In this document: positions 10,858 to 23,184 of the stretch, one piece after another | Layout of the letters: each line of letters starts with the position of its first letter | Numbering within the stretch: position 1 is the stretch's first letter | From: Linum tenue | Taxonomy: Eukaryota > Streptophyta > Magnoliopsida > Malpighiales > Linaceae | Reading direction: 5' to 3' | Assembly (NCBI GenBank): GCA_946122785.1 | Contig: CAMGYJ010000008.1 | Span: forward strand, 22,903,475-22,967,474 | DNA: 64,000 bases | Notes under the pieces: model-generated | What the model was told of the DNA's origin: nothing | Databases searched by the model: none | The model's input: only the letters and a program-made list of their open reading frames with translations | Translations under genes and position numbers: made by a program

Positions 10858-11553
10858 TAGTGCTATACCTTATGCATGCATAATGGAGAATTCAGGATTT
10901 CTATATTGCTTTCTTGCACGAATATAGAATGAATTTGGGTGTGTAGCTCAATCCACAGTGTATGATATGGATCAATAATCTTATGTGTCATATGTTACAC
11001 TGCAGCTCCTTTGGCTGATGAGTTTCCAGAATCCATGATAAGGGATTTCTTCAAATCGATTCGTTGGCTCAACAAAAAGAGATGGATTCAAGCCCCGATG
11101 GGTTCACACCTAATTGATCTGTAAATCAAAGATTCGAATCAATCAATCTACTTCACCATATTTATCCCCGAATCGATGAACATGGTGATAGATCAATCCA
11201 CCACGCCACAATCCATCACAAAAACTCAACAACCAATCATCGAAGCAATAGACTTCAAAATCATAAAAACGATAAGACATCAAAATCGATCTACTTCTCA
11301 AAACCCATTCATTCCAACTTGAAAGTAAGCGAGACCAGCATAATCATGAACAACAACATGATGATTCTAATCAACTGATACATACGACCATCTGTTTCCA
11401 GTCTAGCGCATGTGGAATAGTAATGAATCGATGTATGCTCTAAAGAAGGAACCATAAGAATCTAAATGAGCCGATAAGGTCATAGGACATACAAAGTTTG
11501 GTTAGGATTTTCGAGATTCATGCATAAATTTTTGTCTCCGGAGATCGACCCAA
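10858..11553. other. Intergenic between two convergent genes
   Basis: This holds the 3' flanks of the P450 (+) and PP4R2 (-) genes. No ORF, repeat or RNA gene was recognised. Sequences such as 'aatcaatcaatc' are simple and AT-rich. Confidence 0.6.
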
Positions 11554-13980
11554 CTATTTCATTTCTTCCAAGGGTTCCATGTCAATAGTCATCTCATCGC
11601 CAATATCAGTCTCGACGTCGGCCATTATTTCATCCCCATCTGCTGCTGTAGGGTGCTGGACTCCATTTTGTTCGGAGTGGGATGGTTGCTGCTGGATTGG
11701 AGTTGCTTTGTCAGTTTCATCCTGATTTTGAGTCGCTAGTGGATGTGGATCCGTACAAGCAGTCAACGTGGATGTCACTAATAGATTCTGCAACGAAAGA
11801 GAGCTTTGTATAGTTACATTACAAGGAGCAGAGGACGAGCTGCATGCATATAACCATCAAGAGAAGTAAAAGCCAACCAACCTTTTCTAGAGCTAGAGCA
11901 AGCTTTGAGAGATTTGGGTATATGCTCTTTGCTGTCAACAGGATCTAAAAAGGCATGATACAGTAAGAATACCTCAGTTTGACAGCTGAAATAAAAAGCT
12001 AAGCAAGCATAGACAGAACCCTAGATCAATATAATTGACAAAGAGATAGAAAGTGTATGAGTGTCTAGCCGAGTATCAGCATTTGGCTAGTTCTCAAAGC
12101 CATAAAAAGACCAGCTCGGGCTCAGTTTAGATATATTTATCCCAGAAAGGAATTCCGCTGCTCCTCACAGGATTTACACAACTAGTGCACTAAGACCAGA
12201 CTGGCTACACACAATGAGCTCTGGTGCCAATTCAACAATGAATGTAACTAGGTAGCAAACATATCTTCACATCAATACTGAATATGTATGACTAAGGCAA
12301 CCTAGACATGGAATCACCTCACATAGCCTTTGCAGGGTAAACGGCGGACCTTCATCAAAACTAAGAAGAGCTGCACGATGAAGCAAAATGAACTGTTAAG
12401 CAATGTTTGAGAATGGACAATACACTGGAGTAGCAGCATAAATTACTATATGCATGAAGCCTATGATACTAACAACCTGTCCAATTTTTCAGCAAAGTTC
12501 AGCTCAAGTCATAGCTTCATTCCACCACACATAACAACCCAAAATCCTAAAGAGGTGAAACTTTTAGCTTTTTTATTTTTCTGGACTAATGGAGTGGTGA
12601 TCATGGTTCCGCTAATGTATTCATCATCATCTTTACAAGGACATCATGGTTACTATGACTACATCCAGTCTAAGCCCCAACTCGATCATATGCCACCAGA
12701 TTCCGTATGAATTACACATAAGAGCAAGATGGTCAGCCATCACGTTCAAGATACCAGTTTCCTAAAGTACAAGTCAATAGCAGATAGAAAAGGGGCAGCC
12801 AACTCGAATAACAAAGGGGGTGCACAAGCTTACCATCATCCAGCCTTTTCATCAGCTCTGGGTAGGTTTCTCCTAGTGAAGCTTTCTGCTCCTCACTAGT
12901 CATTTTCACCTCGGGATACTCGGACAGAACCTTCATGAACGGAAGTGAGCACCATAAGCAAACCAAAGCAAATTAAAGCTGTCAGCAGTGGAATGATTTT
13001 GACCAACCATTGGACCAGTGCTTAACTAAGATTATGAAAAGTCAGAAACAAATCTTGTCATCAACGTCATGGAAACACGTTTGCATACCTCCCCATACCT
13101 GCTTCAGCTTAGAGGATAGCATAATCTTCAAGTCATCCCAGTTGTGCCTGCGAGAACACGAAATACATGACCACTTAGCACTGGTTTTCCCCCCAACTAC
13201 GACAACGAATCAAGGAAAGTTAACCAACTATTAAACTAAGCATCAAAATCCATGTTAGGGTAGCCAATTGTTCGACTGATACTAGGATAACAAGGACACG
13301 ATTTTGAAACTCGATATCTGTAAGATAACACTGGGCAAAAGCTACATTACCAAGTGCGAGAGAATACCAGAATTTCCCAGTGGATGCAATAAGTTCCAGA
13401 ACGTCTCCACCTTCTTTGTTAGGAGGAGTTTCAGGTCCAGGTTCTTCCTCGCTGAAAACGGAGAGTTAAAACTCAGTTCTTAGCATATGAACAGATTTTT
13501 ATGCGTGTGAGGTTTCCACAAGCCAGAATCAGCTAGGGAAATAGTCATCCACCAAATAAAGGATGGTCAAAAGAACAGCAAGGAGATGAAAAAACAGTAC
13601 TCCATGAAAGACATTTCTCAGCGGACAACAATTTATACCAGTTGCTAGAAGGTTGCCCTACTTAGAACACGAGTTTGTTCCATGGAGAAGAAGAAGGAGA
13701 CGATGGTGATGGTGGTGAAGCCTAATGTTTATGAAACCTAAAATTCAGGAAGCCCTTACTGATTCTTCAACTACACATCACTGATTTCAGTTCTTCCCAA
13801 GAATAAGATGCCGGAGAGAAAATAAAAAAATTGTCGGGTAGGAAATCGTTACCGATGGCTAGAGACCTCGGGAGCAGGAATAGGAGCCGGAGAACTGTTA
13901 TCCAGAACGGGGTCGGAGTCTTTATCGCCGGAGGAAGTGGAAGCATGGTCGGGAGAAGGCTCGGCCGTCGGCGGCATCAT
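11554..13980 (-). CDS. Serine/threonine protein phosphatase 4 regulatory subunit 2 (PPP4R2-like), 235 aa, seven exons
   Basis: The product would be a regulatory partner of the PP4 catalytic subunit, a nuclear/cytosolic phosphatase involved in DNA repair and development. Coding exons on the minus strand are 13980-13853, 13451-13368, 13147-13099, 12930-12834, 12370-12318, 11944-11882 and 11787-11554. All introns have GT/AG ends, the phases close, and the sum is 236 codons including TGA/TAA-type stop. The N-terminus is Pro/Ser/Asp-rich. The PP4R2 core runs from about residue 55: STGKFWHNW, then MLSSKLKQ, VLSEYPEVKMTSEEQK, GPPFTLQRLCE, KSIYPNLSKLALALEK, NLLVTST. The last exon is an acidic, Gln/Glu-rich tail. 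The core matches the plant family closely as I recall it. The exon model is my own reading and needs transcript support. No defects were seen. Confidence 0.85.
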
Positions 13981-14690
13981 TGGTCCGCTACTTTCCGCTT
14001 ACAGTGCGAGGGGCAAATGACCGACTGACCAGATTAGAGGGAGAGACAGAGAGAGAGAGTGGCGGCCTGGCGGGGATATATACTAATACCGTATACGCCC
14101 ACTGTTTCCTTATTCAGTGTTGGGCTCAGGTTGGTCCAGTACCACAACCAATAACACATTGAATTGGGCTCTTGAGTTCCTTTAGCCCACATCCTTAAAT
14201 AACCCAATAAACTCTTTTATGCTAAATTACATGTTTAATTACTCGAATTACATTAAAATAATCTCACATTGGTTACCTTAATTACTTTGATTCTTACTTT
14301 TATCACCAAATTTATGAATCGTTCTAGCTTAAATCACCGGCAGTAAAACTCCGTTAACTCCATCAGTTTTTTGATGACATGACAAACGAGATTGTTGACT
14401 GAACCGTTCACTTAATGACATGTTAATTTTAAAAAAATATATTAAAAAATTCATTTTCCCCCTTCCACGTTGTCGCTCATCTTCAACCTTCCCTTTCTTA
14501 TAGTAGCAACCGCTCAAGGCCAACGCTTGAAACCACCATCTAGCTCTGTCGGCTGTCTCGTCATGAAAACCACAATCGTTGTCTTTTCCTTCACCCCTCT
14601 CTTCCCAGCGCCTCCCTCTCGATCCCTCCAGACACCTTCCTCTCCTAGCTGAAGAAGGAAACTTCTCAAGCAAGAGATAGTCTTACCATT
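13981..14690. other. PP4R2 upstream region plus unannotated repeat-like DNA
   Basis: A short GA-rich tract (about 14037-14060) lies just upstream of the PP4R2 start and may be in its promoter or leader. From about 14215 to 14460 the sequence resembles, in inverted orientation, part of 36130-36300 (words such as 'aatcaccggcagtaaaac' against 'gaccggtgattaatgg'). This suggests a dispersed element. No gene is seen. Confidence 0.45.
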
Positions 14691-14695
14691 GAGAT

Positions 14696-16034
14696 TGACT
14701 CGCTATGACACAACTCCTAACAATGGCCAAGTGTAACCAATGAAAAGGACTGCAGTATAGTGGCTCAAGTAATAAATATCGAATCCACGGGTCTCTAGAG
14801 TTACTATTACTCAGCTTCAGTTCATTATCTAGCAAACCAGGTTAGTATGAAAGAACTAAAACTACTCTAACAAACTACAGTTAAAGTTAATCTAATTACA
14901 GGTTGGGAACTCACTTAGGTATGATTCCCCCTAGCCACTAGCCAGATTAATGATTGATCATCTCTAACCTGTTTCACTTTCATTCACAATGCGTAGAATC
15001 CTTGACTAGACCTTGAGTCTCGACTAAAGGAACAAGGCCCTCTTGAGTCAATTGCCTAGAGGGACGTATCCTTCTCTAGAACAATCGGTCAAGGCGTTCT
15101 AAACTAGATTCCCTCTATCAAAAGAGGTTCTCAATCGATACAAAGTAGTGAACCAATCCTCGACTAAAGCAATCAATCCACTACTATCAATCTATGGTGC
15201 TCTATTGACCTAATCAGGTATTCGCTCTCATAGGATCAAAGCAGAATCAATAATCTCGACTAAAGCAGAATTGAATCATGAAAACATGCATAGATTGAAT
15301 ATGAACTCAAGATTAACAAGTCAGAGTACTCATACAAACATCCAATCAAACAAACATAGCTAGGGTTCCTCAAAACCTAAGTGAAGGGAAGTTACTTCAT
15401 AGAGAAGAGAGAGACTGCAGTAAGAATCTTCAGATGATCAGTCTTCAAGTCCGGGCTTGTTCCTCGAGCTTCCAAGGCGAAGAAATCCTCCAGTTCCACT
15501 CCAAGAATGCCCTCAAATCGCCCTCTCTCTCTTTGGTTCGTCCCTTGGGTGTTTGGGATCCAAAAACCCAGCTCTCCCTCTCCTTTGGCTCGAATTTGGG
15601 TTAAAACCCAGAATTTCCCGACTCACACGGCCAGGCCACACGGTCGTGTGACTCTCCCAGGCTACCCGTGTGAGTGTCAAAACGCGGAGTTTCGATAAGT
15701 GGCTTCAGGCTTCCTACACGGCCACGACCCACACGGCCGTGTGGACTTCCAGGGTGCCCGTGTGAGTTCCCTGGAATTTCCACACGGCCACAAGGGGTCC
15801 CCTACACGGCCGTGTGGCTTTTAGGCATGCCAGTGTGATTTCTCAGCTTCTCGCCAAACGTCCAAACTTCGTCCAATCGACCCCGAACTCGTTCCTAAAC
15901 CTTCATTCACGTACTAGGACCTGGAATGTCACAAACAAGAACAACCTAGCGTGAAATCGGCCATAAACACGAGAATCGATATCTCAAACGGCTCAAGAAT
16001 AGGGGTAAAAACATGTGCAATTAACGGTCTATCA
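14696..16034 (-). mobile_element. Solo LTR of an Athila/Tat-like gypsy element, target duplication GAGAT
   Basis: Read on the minus strand it starts TGATAG at 16034 and ends GAGTCA at 14696, and is 1339 bp long. Exact GAGAT copies flank it at 14691-14695 and 16035-16039. It aligns by eye along its length with the LTRs at 60038-61399 and 53300-54422. Shared words include the start 'ttgcacatgttt', the middle 'aggttttgaggaaccctag' class and the end 'ggtgttgtgttttagcg'. No internal region is present, so it arose by LTR-LTR recombination. Its U3-like part (15630-15840) carries several ACACGGCCGTGT-type palindromes. Confidence 0.9.
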
Positions 16035-16229
16035 GAGATCGACCCCATCATTTGGACGAGGCAAAGCTATAATGCTTGGGTAATCTGGATTCAGCCGCAT
16101 CAAAGCTTTCGTTGCGCTTCTGTACCTCGCATGTAGATTATATCTAGAATAAGTTAAAATTTCTACAAAGAATCATCCAAAACTATTTTCTTCTAAGAAT
16201 TTTGATTCGTACCTTGATGCAGGTATCCA

Positions 16230-16310
16230 AGCAATCGTTAATCGTTAGAGCAGAGGATTTCAGAAATCCGCTGCAGGATTTCAGAAATCCGCTGCAGGAT
16301 TTCGAGCTCG
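16230..16310. repeat. Short tandem repeat, unit about 22 bp
   Basis: 'ggatttcagaaatccgctgca' occurs twice in a row with a third partial copy. The unit contains the palindrome-like 'gatttcagaaatc'. No function is apparent. Confidence 0.7.
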
Positions 16311-16449
16311 AGACCGGTGTCAAGGTCTATAGACTGATTGGATTGCGGCTCCCTCTCGATCCCTCCGGACACAGTGGAGGGGGTAACTTAGGAATCTGTT
16401 GACAGTGTTTCGAGAATGTCGTGGATTGTATAGGGCATATCTAGTATGG

Positions 16450-17165
16450 ATCTTTGGTCGCGGCCATAGTAAAAGGTCGAAGAGGACAACTCAGGATTCC
16501 ACCGACAATGTTTCGAGTTGGGTTGCGAATTTATGCGTAAAGTCGATGATTTGGGTTCAAGTTAGGATACTCATGTGTATGGGTTCAATTGTGATCATTC
16601 TTAACAAAAAGGGAAAAGAAAAAAAACATTAAAGAGGATGAAACTCGGTCCTGATACAAAACTCGTGGTAGCGGCCTTGTGAAACGGTAGTGTGGAACAA
16701 CTTATTATTCCGCCGACAATATTTCAAGATGGGCTGCGAAATGGTGGACAAAGGCAATTATTTGTGCAAAAATTCATCGACGAAAACCTAGTGGATAGTT
16801 GTTTAAATGGTGCGAAAAGGCGACAATTTGGGTTCCAGTTAGGATACCCATGTGTTTAGGTTCAATTGTGATCATGCTCAACAAAAACAAAAAACACTAA
16901 AGAGGATGAAACTCGATCCCGACACAAAACTCATGGTAGTGGCCTTGGGAAACGGTGGCGTGGAACAACTTAGGATTCTGCCGACGATATTTCGAGATGG
17001 GCTGCGGAATGGTGGGCAAAGACGATGATTTGTGCAAAAAGCCATAGACGAAAACCTAGTGGATAGTTGTTGAAATGGTGCGAAAAGGCGATGATTTGGG
17101 TTCAAGTTAGGATACCCATGTGTTTGGATTCAATCGTGATCATGCTCAACAAAAATAAAAAAGAG
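16450..17165. repeat. Three tandem copies of a 268-277 bp repeat
   Basis: The word 'gggttcaagttaggatac', or a close variant, recurs at 16553, 16830 and 17098. Each copy is followed by 'ggttcaattgtgatcat', an A-rich run, 'gaggatgaaactcg' and 'caaaactcgtggtag', then 'gtggaacaactta'. The same family lies at 1-190. The copies are diverged and non-coding. Confidence 0.8.
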
Positions 17166-17858
17166 AAAGAAAAAACACTAAGTTAGGGAATAATTTCAAA
17201 ATATTTAGAGATCCGGATATAAAAATTATATAGGAATTGAGATTAAAATTAATTTTAGAGTGCAGTTTAATATTCAGTATTAGAATATAGATACCTTACC
17301 CATATCCACGGCTAATTAAAATGAGATTCTCCCTCCACCTCCAGGGTGTTCTCTGTTTTTGTTCCCCCAGTTTTTTGCGCAACGAGGGACGGCTGTTACT
17401 GTAAGCCTGTAACCATAAGGCCGGGGCCCAGGGTTGACTGATCGCACCGCACCGGCCGGCCGAAATGGTAAGGGATTACGATTCACTTCCGTCAGCAAAG
17501 TCCGCCACGTCAGGGTCGACTCAGATCCTCGTAGTTTCATTAGACCCGACTACCAACCCTTCTTGGCCTTATCCATCTTTATCCCATTCATTCATTCATC
17601 ACTTTCTCCCTCCCCCAGACAGACCCCAAACAAAAACAAACAACAAAACCCCACCGAACCTCACGTATACAAATACAACATCTCCATCCCCAATTCTCCT
17701 CGTCTCCTTCCTCGTTCGTTGCCGCCCCCTGTTTTGGTTCTCCCCTTCACCAAACCCGAATTCCACCTGCATTACTTGCTTCATCGCTCTCTGCATCTTG
17801 ATCTGGGATTATTTGATTTTTCCCAAACTCTGATCCGCATCCTTCGTCAACGTCAAGC
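17166..17858 (+). promoter_or_regulatory. Upstream region and probable 5' leader of the gluconokinase gene
   Basis: From about 17580 the sequence is CT-rich ('ctttctccctccccc', 'cgtctccttcctcg') and runs into the ATG at 17859. A long open stretch here is low-complexity and is treated as leader, not as protein. No clear TATA box was assigned. Confidence 0.4.
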
Positions 17859-18909
17859 ATGCCTTCCCGAGTCACAGGTTCACTACCGATCCCCAATTCA
17901 ATCACTCTCTCGTTCTCTCTGTCTCTGTCTCTGTGTTTCCTTTTCTTTTATTCTATTCTAGATTACCCTGCCTTTGATTTTGGACTCGAAGCTGGGGCAT
18001 GGTTCATTCTATCCATTTTAATTGGATTCCAATGTTCATAATTCTTGGTTTTTGTGGGTTGTGCAGCAGGTACCGCCATCGTGCTCATGGGCGTCTCCGG
18101 CGCTGGGAAAAGGTGCCGCCTTTGCTCCTGCCCTTCATTTTCTTGATTGCTTTCTTTCTTCTTAATCAATCACGATGTTTCAAAATTGTAGAAAAGGGTT
18201 TTGATTCAGATTTTGTTCAAAATTGTGTTGGTGCAGCACCATTGGGGAACTGCTGGCGACAGAGTTGAACTGCAGCTTTCTTGACGCCGACGATTTCCAC
18301 CCTCATTCCAACAAAGGTATAACAAAATCAAACCATTTTTTTCCCAATTCGCTGCCTCTACCTAATTCCCAAACCCATTTCCACTCACCAACATACCTGT
18401 TTCTTAATCGTGTAACGTTTGCAGAGAAAATGAGTCAGGGCATTCCCCTGACGCACGAAGACAGAATCCCCTGGCTCAATCTCCTGAGGGACAAACTCTG
18501 GCACCACCTCATCTCCGGTAACACCGTCGTCCTCGGCTGCTCTTCCCTCCAGAAGTCCTACAGAGACATCCTCCGCTCCGCCGACCCCCACCCACCGCCG
18601 TCCACCTCCTGTTGTTGCTGCCACTTCGTGCTGCTGGACGCCACCGTCGACTTGCTCACCCGCCGCCTCACCGAGAGAGCAAAACAGGGCACCCATTTCA
18701 TGCCTCCCAAGCTGCTGCAGTCCCAGCTGGATCTCCTCCAGATCGACCCTTCTGAACCCATTCTCAAAGTCGATGCTTCCCTCCCTCCTCCCGCCATTGT
18801 CTCCACCATCATCTCCGCCTTCTTGATTTCTAGCCCCGGCCACAGACAGCCATCGTGCCGGCCCGATTTCCCACAGCACACCACCAGCACCGCCGCCACC
18901 ATTCAATAG
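17859..18909 (+). CDS. Gluconokinase (EC 2.7.1.12), 208 aa, four exons
   Basis: The enzyme phosphorylates D-gluconate with ATP to 6-phosphogluconate, feeding the pentose phosphate pathway. Exons are 17859-17877, 18070-18112, 18237-18316 and 18425-18909, with GT/AG introns and closed phase (627 bases). The P-loop GVSGAGKST spans residues 14-22. It is followed by DADDFHPHSNKEKMSQGIPL and DRIPWL, the signature block of the GntK family, and later HFMPPKLLQSQLDLL and ILKVDAS. The first exon is only 19 bases. The acceptor before exon 2 is GCAGCAG, so two in-frame acceptors (18067 or 18070) are possible. Compared with the family there is a low-complexity insert, HPPPSTSCCCC, after RSAD, and an extended Pro/Ser/Thr C-terminus. 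No targeting peptide is evident. Nothing suggests it is broken. Confidence 0.9.
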
Positions 18910-19172
18910 CTAGCTGCAATTTACTTGTAATTTTTCAATTTAATCCCAAATGATTAGTGATTAGACATATACATGGTTAACTTCATTAGCATCAATAATC
19001 AAATCTGTCTGTTTTTCTTCTTGTTTCTTTCTTCTGTATACCGTGCAACCAAATGTACAAAGTGGGAGTCGAGATAGACGCGGAGAAAAAACAGAGTAAA
19101 CATCAAATAAGGCCGGTCCAGTTCCAGTCCAAAGAGGTAGGCGCGGGACCAGGAACGGGAAGGAAAGCGCGT

Positions 19173-19175
<3 letters not shown>
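18910..19175. other. 3' flank of gluconokinase
   Basis: This is AT-rich to mixed DNA without a gene. It ends in a GA microsatellite. Confidence 0.5.

Positions 19176-19204
<29 letters not shown>
19176..19204. repeat. (AG)n microsatellite, about 14 units
   Basis: This is an uninterrupted AG/GA dinucleotide run just before the LINE 3' end. Confidence 0.95.
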
Positions 19205-19208
<4 letters not shown>

Positions 19209-19512
19209 TGAGGTGGGTTGGCTAGTTACATACAGGCTGTTTGTTTTTTTTTTTTTTTTTTTTTTTTTTTGATGAAGATGATTTTATTAATAAGAAAAAA
19301 GGTTCAAATCTGTACAAAGAGATCAGGAGGGATGATCCCACAAGAAGGTTCGAACACCCCAAAAAGAAAGCAAGGGAATAAAAATAGAAAGCTCAGATTC
19401 CACCGGCCACACAGTCAAACATCTGCTGAATAAAAATATTTTGCACAGCACAAGACAGCATAGAGCAGCTCCCTCTGCTCGAATGTGATTCAAGAACCAG
19501 CACCATCCTTGT

Positions 19513-22500
19513 TCATTGTATCTGTCTAATGCGTTCCCGAACCCAGGTAGCTGCCCCCAGGCGATCGATCTTTCCATTCGCAACTCCCCATCCTGCAACA
19601 TTCTTCAAAACTTTCCTGACGATCTGATCAGGATTCCTTGAGATACCATTAAAGATTCTGTTATTTCTTTCCAGCCAGATACACCAGCAAACAGCGTGGA
19701 AAGCACAGTAAACAAACCAGCCTTCCATACTGTCAGGGATGTCAGTTGGCCAGTTCTCCAGGATGACGTCGAGATCGTTGCTTGAAGGGAAAACCGACTG
19801 CCTGCAACTTCTCCTGATGATGCTCCAGACTTGCTTTGTGTAGATACAATCAACTAGCATATGGGCATTCGTTTCTTCATTCGTGTAACACAGATCACAT
19901 CTATTAGCCAAACTCCAGCCACGTTTCTTCAGTTTGTCTTGCGTCAGGATGCTGTTGTGCGCCACTGTCCAAATGAAAAAGCATATCTTTGAAGGAACTA
20001 TTTTCCTCCAAACAGAATCTGCAGGGAATGCGGAAAATCCTGGACACCTGTTCTCCATCAATGCTCTGTACATGGATTTGACCGAAAAGCCTGCCTCCTG
20101 GTCAGGAAGCCACACAAGTCTGCACGGACTATTAGCACCGATAGTGAAATCAAAGGAATTAAGAAGTGAAATCAAATTCTGTTTTTCCTGCTCAGCACCC
20201 CTTCTCAATTGAATATTTGTGTGTAAATTAAAAGAAACATTATCACCTGAAAGTTCCACGATGTCGTTGATCCTAGCATCCAAGTTAGTGGAGACAGCAG
20301 CAACTCGAGGGAAGTTAGCCGCAAGAGAAGGGTTCGAAATCCATCGATCATACCAGAAGGAGACGAATGCACCGCTTCCTGGCTCTACCAAACTAAAGTT
20401 CCAGAACAACTCAGCTTCTTTCATAATGTTGGCCCAAATAGAGCTTGACCTGCCCCCTCGAATTCCACCAGTGTGCCAATGAGAATTACCTTTGGAGTAT
20501 TTAATGTCTATGAGATTCCTCCACCACCCATTACTGTTGACACCAAAATTCCACAACCACTTGCTGAGCATGGCACTATTGAAGGCGGCAAGATCTCTAA
20601 TGCCCAGACCCCCGCTGCTTTTATTCGATTTGCAAATCCTCCACTCTACCAGAGGTATTTTCCTCTTGTCCCCAACCCCGCTCCATAGGAATCTCCGCTG
20701 TAATTTCTCCATCTCCTCGATCACCTGTTTTGGAGCTTTAAAAAGCGAGAAGTAGTATACTTGAAGATTTGACAGCACAGACTTGAGGAGAACCAGTCTC
20801 CCCCCAGCCGAGAGATACCTGTTGCTCCAGCTATTCAATCTCTTCTTATATTTCAGGAGAATTGGGTCCCATATAGAGATGGCGTTAGGCTTAGCCCCGA
20901 GCGGGTAGCCAAGGTATTTAGGAGTATTGGAATTCCAATTGCAGCCAAGAATGTTAGCAAAGAACTCAGGCTCGGGAACATCGCCTACCGTGTAAATTAC
21001 TGTCTTCTCCATATTGATCTTTAGACCTGTGACCGCCTGAAAACAAGCAAGAGTGGCTGTGATCTGGAGAATCTGATCAGGGGAAGCATCACAAAAGATG
21101 AGTGTGTAGTCCGCAAACAATAGGTGAGTAACCTCACCCCGCTGTCCCGCTTCATCCATAAAGAAACCTTTAATTTTACCTTCATCTTTGAGCTTGTTCA
21201 GCATAAACGAAAGGATATCCATCACAAGAACAAAAAGCCCTGGGGACAGAGGGTCCCCCTGGCGAAGTCCCTTATGCGCTGGAAAATAGCCTTTCGATTC
21301 ACCATTAATCAACACTGAAATAGTAGGGGAGCAGACCGCACTAAGAATCCACTGTCTCCATTTTTCCTGAAATCCCATTCTGACCAAAATGGTGAAGAGG
21401 CAACCCCAACTTACGTTGTCGAAAGCCTTTTCTATGTCGAGTTTGATTAGAAGTCCTGGCTTCTTGCTTCTTCTCCTGCTGTCCACCAGTTCGTTAGCAA
21501 TTAATCCAGCTTCCGAGATTTGTCTACCCCGTACTGAGGCGTGTTGGGAAACTGAAACAAGAGAGGGTAGAACCTGGCCAAGTCTTTTGGAGAGCACTTT
21601 GCATATAAGCTTGTTCACACTTCCCATTAAACCGATGGGGCGAAGATCCTTGATGTCTTCGGTAGCGTCTTTTTTAGGCACCAAGCATAAAAAAGAGTGG
21701 GTAGCAATCTTTGGCAATCTACCAGTAGTGAAGAAATCACTGAAGCAATTCAGAACATCAGATTTGACAAGGTTCCAACATCTCTTATAGAACTCAAAAG
21801 AGAACCCATCCGGCCCGGGCGCCTTGGTACCATCGCTGTCCGAGATGCACTCCCAAATTTCTTCTTCTGAAAAGGGCATTTCAAGAAGAGCAGACTCAAC
21901 AGAGTTCAGGCAAGTAGAGTTATAATTCCTGGGGAAGGGGCGAGACTGGAACTCCTCAAGGAAGAGCTTAGAATAAAACTCTACCACCCCTTGAGCAATA
22001 TTATCCACACCTTCAACCATTGTATCATTGATTTTAATCCTCCAGATGTGGTTCGCTTTCCTGTGATAGCTGGCCATTTTGTGAAAGTATCCAGAATTCT
22101 GATCCCCCAACTTAAGCCAAATCTCCCTTGAGTTTTGCCTCCAACTGATTTCCTGAAGAGATAAAACCTTTTCCAACTCAAGTTTTTTCCGGATTAGCTC
22201 CTCTGCTTCAACTTCAGTGAGAGGCCTGGTTTCTTTAATCAAACTCAGCCCTTTTATTTCATTGAGTAGACTCTCAACCTTGATATGAATGTTGCCAAAA
22301 ACTTCCTTGTTCCACACCTTGATATTTTGTTTCAAGTCTTTCAGTCTCATACAGAATTGAAACACAGCTCCGTTACCTTGTACCGGATTAGAGTACCAAG
22401 AGGTAAGACTTGTGTAGAACCTACCATCTTCCAGCCACATGTTCTCGAATCTCCAAGGGCGATTGGGTTTTTTACTATCTCCCCACTGAAGAAGAAGAGG

Positions 22501-23184
22501 AGAGTGGTCGGACTCCACCTTCTCCAATCCCATTAGCCTGCAATCCGGGTAGAGAGTATCAAAGCTCGGAGAGATCAGAATCCTATCAATACGAGATTGA
22601 GAGTTACTGTTAACTCCTAAGCTCCAGGTGAATCGACATCCGCTGATAGGGAGATCCAGGAGATCATTATCTTCAATAAAAGAGTTGAAACTGTTCATCA
22701 GATCAGGGTTTCTTCTACCCCCGATGTAATCCTCATGAGATCTCACCAAGTTGAAATCCCCAGCAATGCAGATCGGAGCAACTTGATTCTGGCAATAGTT
22801 ATGAAGTTCATTAAGAAAGTACAGCTTTTCTCTCCTGTCTTGCGGGCCATAGACAGCAACAAAACTCCAGATTTTTGCTGTATTGATCTCCAAGAATTCA
22901 ACAGACAGAAAGTAGTTGCCGACGAAGCTTGATAAATCCTGAAAACGATACTTGTCCCAGCATATAACCAACCCCCCCGAACTTCCCACTGAATCTTTAG
23001 CAACCCATTTCATATCACGTCTGCCACATATGCTGCTAACCAGAGAATCAGAGCACGAATTCCACTTGGTTTCAACTAGAGCGATAATTTGAGGATTCCT
23101 CCGCCTGATTAACTGTTTGATACGACTCCTCTTATCCGAGTCACAGATACCTCTAACATTCCACACAAAGACCGAAGAATTCAT
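19513..23184 (-). pseudogene. LINE ORF2: apurinic endonuclease, reverse transcriptase, zinc-binding RVT domain (1223 aa)
   Basis: The frame is open end to end from ATG 23184-23182. The endonuclease (about residues 1-225) shows WNVRG, ETK, GDFN, RIDRIL and SDHSP, so its catalytic set looks intact. The RT has APGPDGF, LRPIGL, LDIEKAFD and GLRQGDPLSPGLF. The active-site box reads FADY instead of FADD (codon at 21108-21106, GAC to TAC class), which removes a metal-binding aspartate. The usual QHAFVPGRQI reads QHASVRGRQI. A C-terminal zf-RVT domain (WRKIVPSKICFFIW ... CDLCYTNEETNAHMLVDC) closes the protein. No RNase H domain follows. It is intact as an ORF but very likely dead as an enzyme. Confidence 0.88.

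Noticed and set aside
19176..19204. GAGA-type regulatory element
   Set aside because: A plain AG microsatellite next to a LINE tail, not positioned at a gene start.
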